Source: Sergeia podlipaevii (Eukaryota > Euglenozoa > Kinetoplastea > Trypanosomatida > Trypanosomatidae). From it: a DNA stretch of 12,519 nucleotides. The notes under the pieces were generated by a model. It was not told the origin of the DNA and made no database searches. It saw nothing but the letters and a program-made list of their open reading frames with translations. The stretch spans positions 1 through 12,519 of the forward strand of contig JASANZ010001733.1 of assembly GCA_030849805.1 (NCBI GenBank). The letters are read 5' to 3'. This document shows, one piece after another, positions 1 through 7,687 of this stretch (position 1 is the stretch's first letter; every line of letters begins with the position of its first letter). A program made the translations under genes and the position numbers.

Positions 1-1
1 C

Positions 2-1222
2 AAGGGCAACTTCGAGTACAATTGGATTGGCATTCTTGTCATTACAATTCCTCCTCTCATTGTTCTTGCGGGCATCTTGATGCGCGTCCCTTTCACCTTT
101 GTCTCACTATCTGCCATTGTGTTCTGGGGAATCTTCAATGGTATGTTCGGCGTCACAGGTTGCTATCACCGGCTTTACTCTCACAGGTGCTATAGGGCAC
201 ACATACTGTTTCGTCTCTTCGGTGCCTTCGCCGGGGCCGGCGCGCTGGAAGGGTCCATCAAGTGGTGGGCACGCAACCACCGCGCGCACCATCGCTACGT
301 TGACACAGATGAGGACCCCTACGACGCGCGGCGTGGGTTTATCTTCACTCACTGTGGCTGGTTTGTTATGCGCATGGATTATGATCTCCTCGGCAAGGTA
401 GACGTGTCTGATCTCAAGGCAGATCCTGTGGTGCGTATCCAGCGTGACTACTTTGTGCCTATTGCCGCCCTATCTGGCATTTTACTACCGTGGTTCGCCT
501 GCTGGGTCTGTGGTGATTGGTATGGCGGGTTCTTCTACGGTGTATTCTTGAAGATATTCCTTGTGCATCAATTTTCTTTTTTTATTAACAGCCTCGTGCA
601 CACTGACTGGTTAGGCGCCAAGCAGACCTATTCTGACAAGTTCACCCCACACGACTCCGTCCTCTTCGCTCTCGTTACTTTTGGTGAGGGGTATCATAAC
701 TTCCATCACGAATTTCCCAATGACTACCGCAACGGATACAAGTGGTATCACCTCGATCCCACCAAGTGGTACCTCGCCGTCTGCCACGAGTTGCGACTGT
801 GCTCAGGGCTTGTGCGCACCCCTGATGATGTCATTGAGCGTTCCTACTACACTCTACAGCGAAAGCGCGGACTCGAGTCTGCCGAGAAGGCACAAGCAGA
901 GCTAGAAAAAATTGAGAACAACGTCAGTGATGTCATGACATGGAAGGAAGTGGCCCAGTACGTGGCGGCAGGTCGAAAACTTGTTGTGATTGGAGACTAC
1001 GTGATTGACTTGGATAAAACGGTATACCGCAAGGGCGATCGCCTGGATGCAGACCAGCACGTGCCCTGGATAGACGCTCACCCAGGTGGTAAAGAAGTTC
1101 TCAAGCCATTCGTTGGGAAGGACGCCACAGTCGCATTTAACGGGGGAGGGCACACACACATGGATGGGGCTCGAAGCATGCTTCACACCTTGCGTGTTGC
1201 ACATCTCAAGAAGAAACCGTAA
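2..1222 (+). CDS. Delta-9 (stearoyl-CoA) desaturase with C-terminal cytochrome b5 domain, 5' partial
   Basis: Frame open from the left edge to TAA at 1220-1222, giving 406 residues; the true N-terminus lies outside the window. Membrane di-iron desaturase of the ER that would insert the first double bond (delta-9) into saturated acyl-CoAs such as stearoyl-CoA. The three histidine boxes are intact: HRLYSH at nt 167-184, HRAHH at 278-292 and HNFHH at 695-709, with the family strings EGSIKWW, DPYDARRG, NSLVH and VTFGEGYHNFHHEFP around them. Hydrophobic segments flank box 1 and fill about nt 460-600. From about nt 935 a cytochrome b5 fold follows, with heme ligand motif HPGG at 1079-1090 and a second heme histidine candidate in GGGHTH. 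This desaturase-b5 order is that of fungal OLE1-type enzymes, where the fused b5 supplies electrons. About 16 extra residues seem to sit between the b5 core strand and HPGG. Family certain from motifs; substrate chain length is inferred. Confidence 0.95.
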   Translation, partial: KGNFEYNWIGILVITIPPLIVLAGILMRVPFTFVSLSAIVFWGIFNGMFGVTGCYHRLYSHRCYRAHILFRLFGAFAGAGALEGSIKWWARNHRAHHRYVDTDEDPYDARRGFIFTHCGWFVMRMDYDLLGKVDVSDLKADPVVRIQRDYFVPIAALSGILLPWFACWVCGDWYGGFFYGVFLKIFLVHQFSFFINSLVHTDWLGAKQTYSDKFTPHDSVLFALVTFGEGYHNFHHEFPNDYRNGYKWYHLDPTKWYLAVCHELRLCSGLVRTPDDVIERSYYTLQRKRGLESAEKAQAELEKIENNVSDVMTWKEVAQYVAAGRKLVVIGDYVIDLDKTVYRKGDRLDADQHVPWIDAHPGGKEVLKPFVGKDATVAFNGGGHTHMDGARSMLHTLRVAHLKKKP

Positions 1223-1413
1223 GGAGGAGGAGACGGTAAAAGGCGTCTTGACGAGTGGAGGGACGATAAGTGAATGGTAGAGAAAGAGAGAAGTAGAGGC
1301 GCTATATTAAAAAAAAAAAGAAAAAATGGCAATGACAAAGTAGCGAAAGGAATTATGAAATAGTACAATTTCATGTGAATTGTATAAAATTTACTATTCA
1401 TAGTATATTAACA

Positions 1414-1519
1414 TGTGTGTGTGTGTGTGTAAGTGTGTTTAACTATATATGTGCTCATTAATTCAAGGGGGAAAAGACGGAGCAATGTTCCTGCGTCCCT
1501 CTCTAACACACACACACAC
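1414..1519. repeat. TG and AC dinucleotide microsatellites
   Basis: An uninterrupted TG run lies at 1414-1430 and an AC run at 1506-1519, about 75 bases apart in the desaturase 3' flank. Read as RNA they could base-pair with each other (UG with CA) into a long stem. Such repeats are common between trypanosomatid genes, so a specific role is not claimed. Confidence 0.85.
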
Positions 1520-2071
1520 TATTTTTCTTCTTTTCTTTGGTTCTTTCTCTTCTTTTTTCATTTATTTTGGTGTTGGTGTTGTTGTTGTTGTGTGGTTCCA
1601 TAGTTTGCTATTGCTTCTGCTTCTTTTAGCACTGTGTGCAAAGAACAATGCAGGTGCTAGTTTTTTTTTTATTGTTTGTTACTATCATTAGTCTTGTACG
1701 TGTGCGCATGCTTCAACTTTTCAATACATGTATTGCATTAAAGCTTGTGGAAGGAAAGAGAAAACGAGATGATCTTGCGCGCGCCGATGAGCCTTTTTTT
1801 ATTTATGCTTACGAAGAGGTGGAAGAGGCAGAAATTGTCTGCACCTTCTCCTTCGTTTGCCAGATCAAAATCAATTTGAAAAAAATGCATGTGAGTATAT
1901 TTTTTGTAAGCATTTTCTTTACCTATTATTTTAGTGCATTCTTCAAAGAGTGTGCGTGGCGACTGTGGTGTGTTTCTTTTTTACCGCCACTTCCTTTTTT
2001 TTTTCAATGGTATGTTTCTCAATTATCAACATTATTTTGGTGTTTGGCACTGTTACTTGTTGTTGTTATTT

Positions 2072-2102
2072 TGTATATACGCGCGCGCGTGCGTGTGTGC
2101 AT
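2072..2102. repeat. 31-base alternating purine-pyrimidine tract
   Basis: Strict purine-pyrimidine alternation runs from 2072 to 2102 and contains a CG-rich core (2080-2090) flanked by TA and TG steps. Alternating CG/TG tracts are the classical sequence class able to adopt Z-DNA under negative supercoiling. Whether this one does is unknown. Confidence 0.75.
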
Positions 2103-2164
2103 CTATATAGCTGCTTCTACTACAAGTTGCTATCTTCACCTTTTGTGAGTAAAGTGCTGTACTG

Positions 2165-2193
2165 GTGATTCGTCCCCCCCCCTTCTTATGCAG
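2165..2193 (+). promoter_or_regulatory. Candidate trans-splice acceptor (no gene assigned)
   Basis: A pyrimidine tract including nine consecutive C residues (2174-2182) and CCTTCTTA is followed by CAG at 2191-2193. It has the shape of a spliced-leader acceptor, but no good coding frame begins within the next kilobase. It may serve a noncoding or small transcript, or set the polyadenylation site of the desaturase mRNA. Confidence 0.35.
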
Positions 2194-2283
2194 TGCTATA
2201 GAGAAAGAGAACGCAGAAAAGCAGAATAAATTTTCCTCGCTATGACATGCTCCTTTATTTTTCTTTTCAAACAGCTGGATAAA

Positions 2284-2319
2284 GTAAGTTTTGCAGTGAA
2301 CTTACGTGCTCTGAGCACG
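2284..2319. repeat. Two adjacent perfect inverted repeats (hairpins)
   Basis: GTAAGTT (2284-2290) pairs perfectly with AACTTAC (2299-2305) across an 8-base loop. Directly after it CGTGCTC (2305-2311) pairs with GAGCACG (2313-2319) across one base. The two 7-bp arms share base 2305, so they would compete at that base. They lie in otherwise unstructured spacer DNA. Function unknown. Confidence 0.6.
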
Positions 2320-2400
2320 CTATATATTATGGAAGCGTTACCCAGAAAAAAGAAAAACTGATACTGCGAGCGCGAGGGAGTTTATGAGTGGGGAGGGGAG

Positions 2401-2437
2401 GTGTATGTATGTGTGTGTGCGTGTGCATATATGCACA
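2401..2437. repeat. 37-base alternating purine-pyrimidine tract ending in a 16-base palindrome
   Basis: Strict purine-pyrimidine alternation from 2401 to 2437, mostly TG/TA steps. Its last 16 bases (2422-2437, TGTGCATA followed by TATGCACA) form a perfect palindrome. This is a second Z-DNA or cruciform candidate about 300 bases after the first. Confidence 0.75.
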
Positions 2438-3166
2438 GTGACGCGCAGTATCATCAAAACGATTGCACATATAAAGAGGGGGAAAAAGCGATGGAAAGAA
2501 AGATAGTGAGAGTGTGTATCTGGCACGTGATGACACATTTCACTCACTGTGTACTCATTGTGCTTTCTTTTTCCTTTTCGTGGTGCAATGCACGCATCCC
2601 CCTCGAAGGAGAAGTTATCATTTCCTTTTGGTTGCACTTTTCTACCTCAGCAACAAAGAAAATGATGTCTTCCTAATTCTGTTTCCCTTCTCTTCTACCA
2701 CGCTTCTTTTTTTTCTTTTTTTTTTGTTCTTGACATTTTCTTGTTTCAATAGGATTGCCTAAGGACCTCCACACTGTGTATACATTATAGGCGCACAGGT
2801 TTTTTTTATCACCGTTGTTGCTTTTGTTTATTATCTACATTTTAAAAAAATCATATTGTTCTTTCTCAGGGACTGTGGTGCGTGCGTGTGTTTGTGTGTT
2901 AGGTGCCTTCTCTGTCATCATTTGTCCTATCTGAGGAGAGGTAGAGAAAAACAACTTGTGAATAGAAAAAACACTTTTGAAGAATTGTATATATATTTGT
3001 AGACATAGACTGTGTATCGAAGCCAGGGAAAAAGTAAAGAGACATACTATTTTTCCTTTTTGGGATCTCTACACTTCGCAAATATATATACTCATAGATA
3101 GGGACACATAGATATAGTTCAATCATCTTTAACTCAACATATATATATTCTGCTCGGACGTGGGAT

Positions 3167-3197
3167 TCTTTATTCTTCTTCTTCCCTGTGTTCACAG
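3167..3197 (+). promoter_or_regulatory. Trans-splice acceptor for the SH3-like/coiled-coil gene
   Basis: A tract of TTC repeats and CCCTGTG (from about 3167) ends in TTCACAG, with AG at 3196-3197. It would give a 5' UTR of about 47 bases. The next ATG, at 3245, opens the long frame, so this site supports that start. Confidence 0.7.
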
Positions 3198-3244
3198 CTT
3201 TGCGGGTGTGCCCTATATATATACATATATTTTTAACAACAATA

Positions 3245-5329
3245 ATGTCGGTCATGCACGCATGTGAAAAGGTTCATTTCTCCTTTGCTGCAAAGGAACC
3301 CTTTTGGGCTCGCCTGTGTCTCTCCGTTGATCGAAATCAACGCGTACGCGCAGTTCAACGTGAAATACGAGAAGGAAACTGGTGCGTGGCACAGGACGAG
3401 GATGGCAATGTGGGTCTACTCCCGCTTTCCATTCTACGCCGGTGTCCAGGCGAGGTGTTCAAGCTTGTTTCTGTGCCTACGGCAGCAACCCCACTACAGT
3501 CAGAAGGGGTAACAGTGAGGTCTGGTGCAAACCCAAAGCAATCAAGTCATGTTACCGTCACACACTTTGACCCTTTTGCCTCCACTGTGTGTCTTGAGGC
3601 AGAAGAAGAAGAAAAGGAAGAGGAGCAGCAAGATACTCTGAGGCCAGTAGCTTGCAAATCCAAACGGCACATGCGGTCCGCGTCCCTTGTGTCGGGAAGT
3701 ACCATAACAAAAGAAATAGAGGAAGGGGAGGAGGATAAGAGAGCAGCCGGTAGAGACATGGCTGCTGTCACCACCACCACTGCCATCACGGCATCCCAAA
3801 AGACCCCCACGCGAATGGATGACGTCACTATTTCAGCGATGTCCTCCTCGCCCTCCGCACCAGACGATGGCGACTCTGACTGCTCTTCCGCTGCGTCATC
3901 GCAGAGGTCCTTCATGGTGGAGGACGTTGGGGAGGACATGTACACAGCAGAGGAGGAGGCACATCTCGGGCTACGTCACTGCCATGGATTGGCAAAGAAA
4001 AAGGTCCCCCCACAAGGCGGCAGCAGCGGGGACAAGAAAAGGGGAGGACTTTCTTTCATTGCAGGTAAGCTCAAGAGAATAAGTGGGAAGGAAAGCAAAA
4101 ACCCGAGCGATACGACGGTCAGTGGTGAGCGGCAGCAACCGCACAAGTCCAAAGACGATAGCTACCATCAACACCAAGAGCATAGGGAGAAGGAAGATCA
4201 AATAGACCGGCAGCAGCTTAAGCAACTTGGCGTCGACATCGCGGCCATCAAGACGGAGTGCGCGTTGATTGCAGGGACGCTGCTGCCGCGTGTGGCGGAC
4301 GCACATCGAAAAGTTCAAGGAGAGGCGGTGGCACACAAGGAACTTGCTTGCACTCGTAGCAAGGAGGCTGCTGAGAACGCTCGTGTAGAGGCGGCAGCGG
4401 CGGAAATGTGGTCTAGCCGCACCCAAGTGGCTACAGAACTACTTTGGCATCTTGAAAATTTGCTGGATCGCGCCGGACAGCCATCACAGCAGCAGCGGAA
4501 AAATATAGTTGGAGAAGACAGAAGAACCGACGCCCAGGACGACTTCAACACAAACGCTGAGGAGACAGATGGTGATGCGGTTGTTCATTGCATGCCTGTA
4601 GAGCGGGAGGATGAGGCTATTCGTAACGATTGTAAAGGGCTCCTCAGCAGCAACAACAACAACGACAACAAAAACGCAAGTAGTACAGACTGTAGTAGCG
4701 CTCGTTCAAGCAACAGAGACAGTGGCGGTGCTGCTGCTGAGGAGCTGAAGCAACTTATTCAAAGCGAAAGAGAGACCTTGCTGTCGTATCAAGCTCAAAG
4801 GGAGCGTATGGACACACGCTCTCTGAAGGTTCAAAGTCTTCTGGCGCAACTAGACGCGGAGTCGACCTCATTGAAGATATCAGAGACCACACTGGAGAAA
4901 ATAGCGCAAAGTAATCGTGACTATACCTTGTTGTCTGCTGATACAGTGAAGATGCGAGACGGGTTCGAGTGGCCTCGAGTTCTGGACGGGCTAACAGAAG
5001 AAGAAGAAACCGCCTTGCTTAACTATGTGCGTCTTTTTGACAAATATAACGAGAAGAGAGAAAGAATAGATACTGTTGCCTCCACCTCAAGCGAGAAGAA
5101 GAGAACGGTGTGCCTCTCCGTGGAGCACATTGCAAAACTGCGTAAGCAGCTGGCACATGGTGATGAGCAAGTGGGTATGATGGAGGATGAGGTGGTCAAG
5201 GGGAAGGAGTTTATACGCAAGTACAGCCCAGTTGCGGCACAGTTGGCAAATCAACTGGAAATTGGCACAAATGTATTGTCACAGAAGAAGGCACAGTTTG
5301 AGTTGCTCAAGAAGGAGTGCCCCATGTAG
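3245..5329 (+). CDS. SH3-like domain and coiled-coil protein, unknown function
   Basis: 694 residues from ATG 3245 to TAG 5327-5329. The frame continues upstream of 3245 only through non-ATG codons and UTR-like sequence, and 3245 is the first ATG after the AG at 3197. Residues about 9-66 read like an SH3 fold: HFSFAA (ALYDF-like start), NWCVAQ (the W..A strand), then GNVGLLPLSIL, matching the usual G.G..P..Y/I end. Residues about 120-300 are low complexity: an acidic run, many Ser/Thr, and a basic patch (KKRGG, KLKR) near 260-285. Residues about 320-413 and 493-690 are heptad-like, charged and Ala/Leu-rich, and predict coiled coils. A poly-Asn/Ser linker joins them. No membrane segment or signal peptide. 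The layout suggests a cytoskeletal or scaffold protein that binds Pro-rich partners through SH3. I recognise no named orthologue. Gene reality is high; the SH3 call is moderate. Confidence 0.85.
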   Translation: MSVMHACEKVHFSFAAKEPFWARLCLSVDRNQRVRAVQREIREGNWCVAQDEDGNVGLLPLSILRRCPGEVFKLVSVPTAATPLQSEGVTVRSGANPKQSSHVTVTHFDPFASTVCLEAEEEEKEEEQQDTLRPVACKSKRHMRSASLVSGSTITKEIEEGEEDKRAAGRDMAAVTTTTAITASQKTPTRMDDVTISAMSSSPSAPDDGDSDCSSAASSQRSFMVEDVGEDMYTAEEEAHLGLRHCHGLAKKKVPPQGGSSGDKKRGGLSFIAGKLKRISGKESKNPSDTTVSGERQQPHKSKDDSYHQHQEHREKEDQIDRQQLKQLGVDIAAIKTECALIAGTLLPRVADAHRKVQGEAVAHKELACTRSKEAAENARVEAAAAEMWSSRTQVATELLWHLENLLDRAGQPSQQQRKNIVGEDRRTDAQDDFNTNAEETDGDAVVHCMPVEREDEAIRNDCKGLLSSNNNNDNKNASSTDCSSARSSNRDSGGAAAEELKQLIQSERETLLSYQAQRERMDTRSLKVQSLLAQLDAESTSLKISETTLEKIAQSNRDYTLLSADTVKMRDGFEWPRVLDGLTEEEETALLNYVRLFDKYNEKRERIDTVASTSSEKKRTVCLSVEHIAKLRKQLAHGDEQVGMMEDEVVKGKEFIRKYSPVAAQLANQLEIGTNVLSQKKAQFELLKKECPM

Positions 5330-6059
5330 AAAGCATAAGTGATGATGAAGAGAGGAGGGGAACGTATTTTGGCGCTGCGAAAGGCACGTGTATCATTCTT
5401 TTATTCAGTCTTACTTTATTGGTGTGATGCACTTCTGCACTTCTGCACTTTGGCACACGCTGTCAGCCCCTTCACCACCGCGCGCATTTATTTTCTGTCT
5501 CTCTTTCATTCTCCCACAGGCATCCAATCATACTATATTATTCCCACCACTACTATTGTTGGATATGTGTGTATTTTTGTTGCTGTTGTTCTTCTGCGCG
5601 AGCCACAAAATGGCTGTCCAATTCTTTTACTCTCCTTAGGTTCCCTTTTTGGGTCTTTTTATGTGGTGGTTGTTCCCGCCTCCAGACAGCGTTGTATAAA
5701 CCGATAAAGAAACGAGTAGTAAGCAAAGTATAATCTCTTTTTGTTGGCCTTGTTTACCCTATCTCATTTTACAGTTCTTTCCCTCTACCTATCCAATTGC
5801 TTATCTACACTTTTTTTCCTTGCCTAACTTACTTTGCGGACAGACACACACTCACACACACACACACATTTTGAAACACTTACTAGACCCTGAATCTACG
5901 ATTTAGCGCCTGATCCTTCTCCTTTCTTACAACAGTCAGAGGGTAGCTATTCGTACACTCACAGAAGCATTGCGTATTCATATTATCTTAGCACGTTTTC
6001 TCTCTCTCTCTCTCTCGTGCGACCCTACTGATCCACCCAGCAGACCAACCCTCACTGAC
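5330..6059 (+). other. Spacer between coiled-coil gene and first four-helix gene
   Basis: About 730 bases of U-rich 3' UTR and upstream flank. It holds a short GCACTTCT repeat near 5428-5450, a CA-rich microsatellite at about 5844-5868, and many T and CT runs. An open frame at about 5342-5707 is judged noncoding because of its T-driven hydrophobic composition. Confidence 0.65.
5915..6043 (+). promoter_or_regulatory. Trans-splice acceptor region for first four-helix gene
   Basis: Two plausible acceptors. One is a CCTTCTCCTTTCTTAC tract followed by AG at 5934-5935. The other is a longer (TC)n tract at about 5997-6016 followed by AG at 6039-6040 and 6042-6043. No ATG lies between any of them and 6060, so all give the same protein. 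The TC tract is the stronger candidate and would leave a 5' UTR of only about 17-20 bases. Confidence 0.6.
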
Positions 6060-6602
6060 ATGTCTAGAAGAAGCTCAGAAGAAGTCCTCACCAGTTCACC
6101 CCTTTCGCCAGCCCCCAAGAGGTGTGCGTCTCCAGCTCCGTCGCTATGGCTGCGCATCTTGGTGCTCGTGTGGTGTGTGCTTGCGTTTGCTCTGAGCCTG
6201 ACCGTCATTATATTATCAATTGTTACATTGGCGTTAAGTCGAACGTATCAACCCCACCACAGCGAAGAAGATGATCTAAATTTTATACTATATGTTATCG
6301 TTCTTGCTCTGTATGTTCCTACGCTGGTTGTCTCTGTGGCACTGTGCATCATGCTTCCCTTCCTCGCGGTGAAGGTCGGTATGGCGCCGTACAACTTCTT
6401 CACAGGCTCTGCGTGCAAGCGTGTGTCGTGGTGCATTGCCGTCATCTTCTTTATGTGTCTCTATGCGGCTATGACATTTGGGTTTGCTGCAGTGTACTCA
6501 GAGCCTTTTAAGCCGCGCATGTATGTACCACTCATTGAGGCCATCGTCTTGCTTCTCTTGTTCGTCACCATCCTTCTTGCCTCAATAGGCGTTGTGCAGT
6601 AA
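6060..6602 (+). CDS. Small four-helix membrane protein, tandem copy A
   Basis: 180 residues from ATG 6060 to TAA 6600-6602. Ser-rich N-terminal tail (1-29), TM1 about 30-58, a short acidic/His loop (61-73), TM2 about 74-103, a basic loop with the string VGMAPYNFFTG and CKR (104-122), TM3 about 122-144, loop, TM4 about 155-178, ending GVVQ. Positive charges in the middle loop put both ends inside the cell. No cleavable signal peptide is evident. Size and helix number resemble amastins, but the first loop is far too short and the amastin signature is absent, so I leave the family unnamed. Copy B follows about 1.1 kb downstream. Nt 6145-6201 and 6336-6451 are almost identical to copy B, while the N-tail, loops and outer helix halves differ strongly. 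Likely a surface or endomembrane protein; function unknown. Confidence 0.88.
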   Translation: MSRRSSEEVLTSSPLSPAPKRCASPAPSLWLRILVLVWCVLAFALSLTVIILSIVTLALSRTYQPHHSEEDDLNFILYVIVLALYVPTLVVSVALCIMLPFLAVKVGMAPYNFFTGSACKRVSWCIAVIFFMCLYAAMTFGFAAVYSEPFKPRMYVPLIEAIVLLLLFVTILLASIGVVQ

Positions 6603-6997
6603 GCAACAACGAGGTGCTTGATGGACATGTTATTCTCTCTCTACTACATTCACTGCTATATATAAATAAATATATAAGCACAAACAATATATATGATTAC
6701 TTTTTGTTTTCATACTTACATTCTTGCAGCTATGCTGTTATCCTTTTCTAATATTACTTGAAAGTCAACTTCTACGCGTGTGATTCATAACTTCCTTTTC
6801 CGAAACCTTAATATCAAAACTTTGAAGTGTTCGCAGACGTGTCTTTACATCTTCCACCTAGCTGACACCAGCCAACTTGGCTACGTCTGTCGCTTGTGCT
6901 GTGTGTCACCGTGCTTGATGCTACGCATCACCCGCCTTCATACATTGCTGAAGATACATATACATGCGTGCTCATTGATGTTCAACTCTGCTATATG
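6603..6997 (+). repeat. Conserved 3' flank of tandem unit, copy 1
   Basis: 395 bases directly after the stop of copy A that recur after copy B at 7688-8064. By hand alignment I count about 14 substitutions plus two indels: a 12-base TA-rich insertion near 6662-6675 and 6 bases near 6957-6963, both present here and absent from copy 2. That is roughly 96% identity over aligned bases. It contains UA-rich elements and a CT tract. It is probably 3' UTR plus intergenic sequence, and may carry shared post-transcriptional control signals. Confidence 0.85.
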
Positions 6998-7020
6998 CAC
7001 TTCTGCCCTTGTTTATTTTT

Positions 7021-7043
7021 CTTTCATGTGTTTTTTTTTTCAG
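7021..7043 (+). promoter_or_regulatory. Trans-splice acceptor for copy B
   Basis: CTTTCATGTG followed by ten T residues (7031-7040) and CAG ending at 7043 is a strong spliced-leader acceptor. The resulting 5' UTR is about 53 bases and its first ATG is 7097, which fixes the start of copy B. Confidence 0.75.
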
Positions 7044-7068
7044 TAAAGTTTTGCAGTTACGTTGTGCA

Positions 7069-7069
7069 N
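7069..7069. other. Ambiguous base (N)
   Basis: A single N in the inferred 5' UTR of copy B. It does not fall in coding sequence if the start is ATG 7097. It marks either a sequencing ambiguity or disagreement among repeat copies. Confidence 0.95.
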
Positions 7070-7096
7070 ACCTTTATTTCAAGATCTCTACTCGGC

Positions 7097-7687
7097 ATGT
7101 TTCAAGAGCACAATTACTCCGCAAGCCTGCAAACCAGCAGCGACCTTCCAGGGAAGGACGTAGTTAACGCTGAGATTGTCTCAGACCCGTTTCTCTCTGT
7201 GGTACCAGAAACACGCGTTAGCACAGTGCCATCAATATGGCTGCGCACCTTGGTGCTCGTGTGGTGTGTGCTTGCGTTTGCTCTGAGCCTGATCACCATT
7301 GGCTTCTCCATCGCAGTGTTTGCAAGCATTCCCAAATACAAACGTCATGAACACAGTGACAGCTTCGGAGTATACGTCGTCGCTGCTACAGTTACATTTA
7401 TACCAATCATTGTGGTGGGGGTGGCACTCTGCATCATGCTTCCCTTCCTCGCGGTGAAGGTCGGTATGGCGCCGTACAACTTCTTCACAGGCTCTGCGTG
7501 CAAGCGTGTGTCGTGGTGCATTGCCGTCATCTTCTTCACGTGCGTATCAGTTGCTACGGTGTTTGCATTTAAAAACTTTTTCACATATGAGCTAAGCCTC
7601 CCTTTGTATGTACCACTCATGGAGGCCATCGTGCTCTTTGTTCTCTTTATCACCATCCTTCTTGCCGCAATAGGCGTTGTGCAGTAA
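7097..7687 (+). CDS. Small four-helix membrane protein, tandem copy B
   Basis: 196 residues from ATG 7097 to TAA 7685-7687. The frame extends upstream through the N and the splice acceptor, but 7097 is the first ATG after the AG at 7043. N-tail 1-46 is unrelated to that of copy A and 17 residues longer. TM1 about 48-76, basic/His loop 78-90, TM2 about 91-120, the conserved basic loop with MAPYNFF and CKR (121-138), TM3 about 138-158, loop 159-170, TM4 about 171-194, ending GVVQ as in copy A. Nt 7236-7292 and 7421-7536 differ from copy A at one base each, third positions included, while intervening segments are hard to align. The loop between TM1 and TM2 is acidic in A and more basic in B. Family and function unknown; paralogy with A is certain. 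Confidence 0.88.
   Translation: MFQEHNYSASLQTSSDLPGKDVVNAEIVSDPFLSVVPETRVSTVPSIWLRTLVLVWCVLAFALSLITIGFSIAVFASIPKYKRHEHSDSFGVYVVAATVTFIPIIVVGVALCIMLPFLAVKVGMAPYNFFTGSACKRVSWCIAVIFFTCVSVATVFAFKNFFTYELSLPLYVPLMEAIVLFVLFITILLAAIGVVQ

Larger units (their letters stand above)
1223..3244 (+). other. Long gene-free spacer: desaturase 3' UTR plus upstream region of the next gene
   Basis: Two kilobases with no reading frame of convincing composition. The sequence is U-rich on the + strand, with A runs just after the stop codon (about 1308-1326), dinucleotide repeats, C9 at 2174-2182, several T runs of seven or more, and TA-rich stretches near 3060-3240. This is typical of trypanosomatid 3' UTR and intergenic DNA. 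The poly(A) site of the desaturase mRNA cannot be placed, because trypanosomatids use no AAUAAA signal; polyadenylation is coupled to the next splice acceptor. An acceptor-like site at 2193 leaves room for an unannotated short transcript. Confidence 0.7.

Noticed and set aside
1636..2148. 170-codon open frame on + in the long spacer
   Set aside because: It opens with GTG (first ATG at 1648), its residues come from T runs and microsatellites (poly-Phe/Val/Leu, then RARVRVC from the CG/TG tract), and it lacks a recognisable domain. Composition matches UTR rather than the real genes here.
3188..3244. Longer N-terminus for the SH3-like gene from GTG 3188
   Set aside because: It spans the splice acceptor AG at 3197 and translates TA-microsatellite sequence. 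ATG 3245 is the first ATG after the acceptor.
5339..5707. 122-codon open frame after the coiled-coil gene
   Set aside because: Starts 9 bases after the previous stop with no acceptor between, is made of T-rich UTR sequence, and resembles no family. Best explained as 3' UTR.
6780..7046. Open frame conserved between the two 3' flanks (also at 7853-8161)
   Set aside because: Opens with GTG rather than ATG. Among the differences between copies I count about five amino-acid changes against three silent ones, and the C-termini differ. It is conserved because the DNA is near identical, not because the protein is constrained.
6060..7687. Assignment of the four-helix proteins to the amastin family
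   Set aside because: Length and four helices fit, but amastins have a large first loop with a conserved Cys/Trp signature. Here that loop is about 13-15 residues and lacks the signature, so the similarity is only topological.
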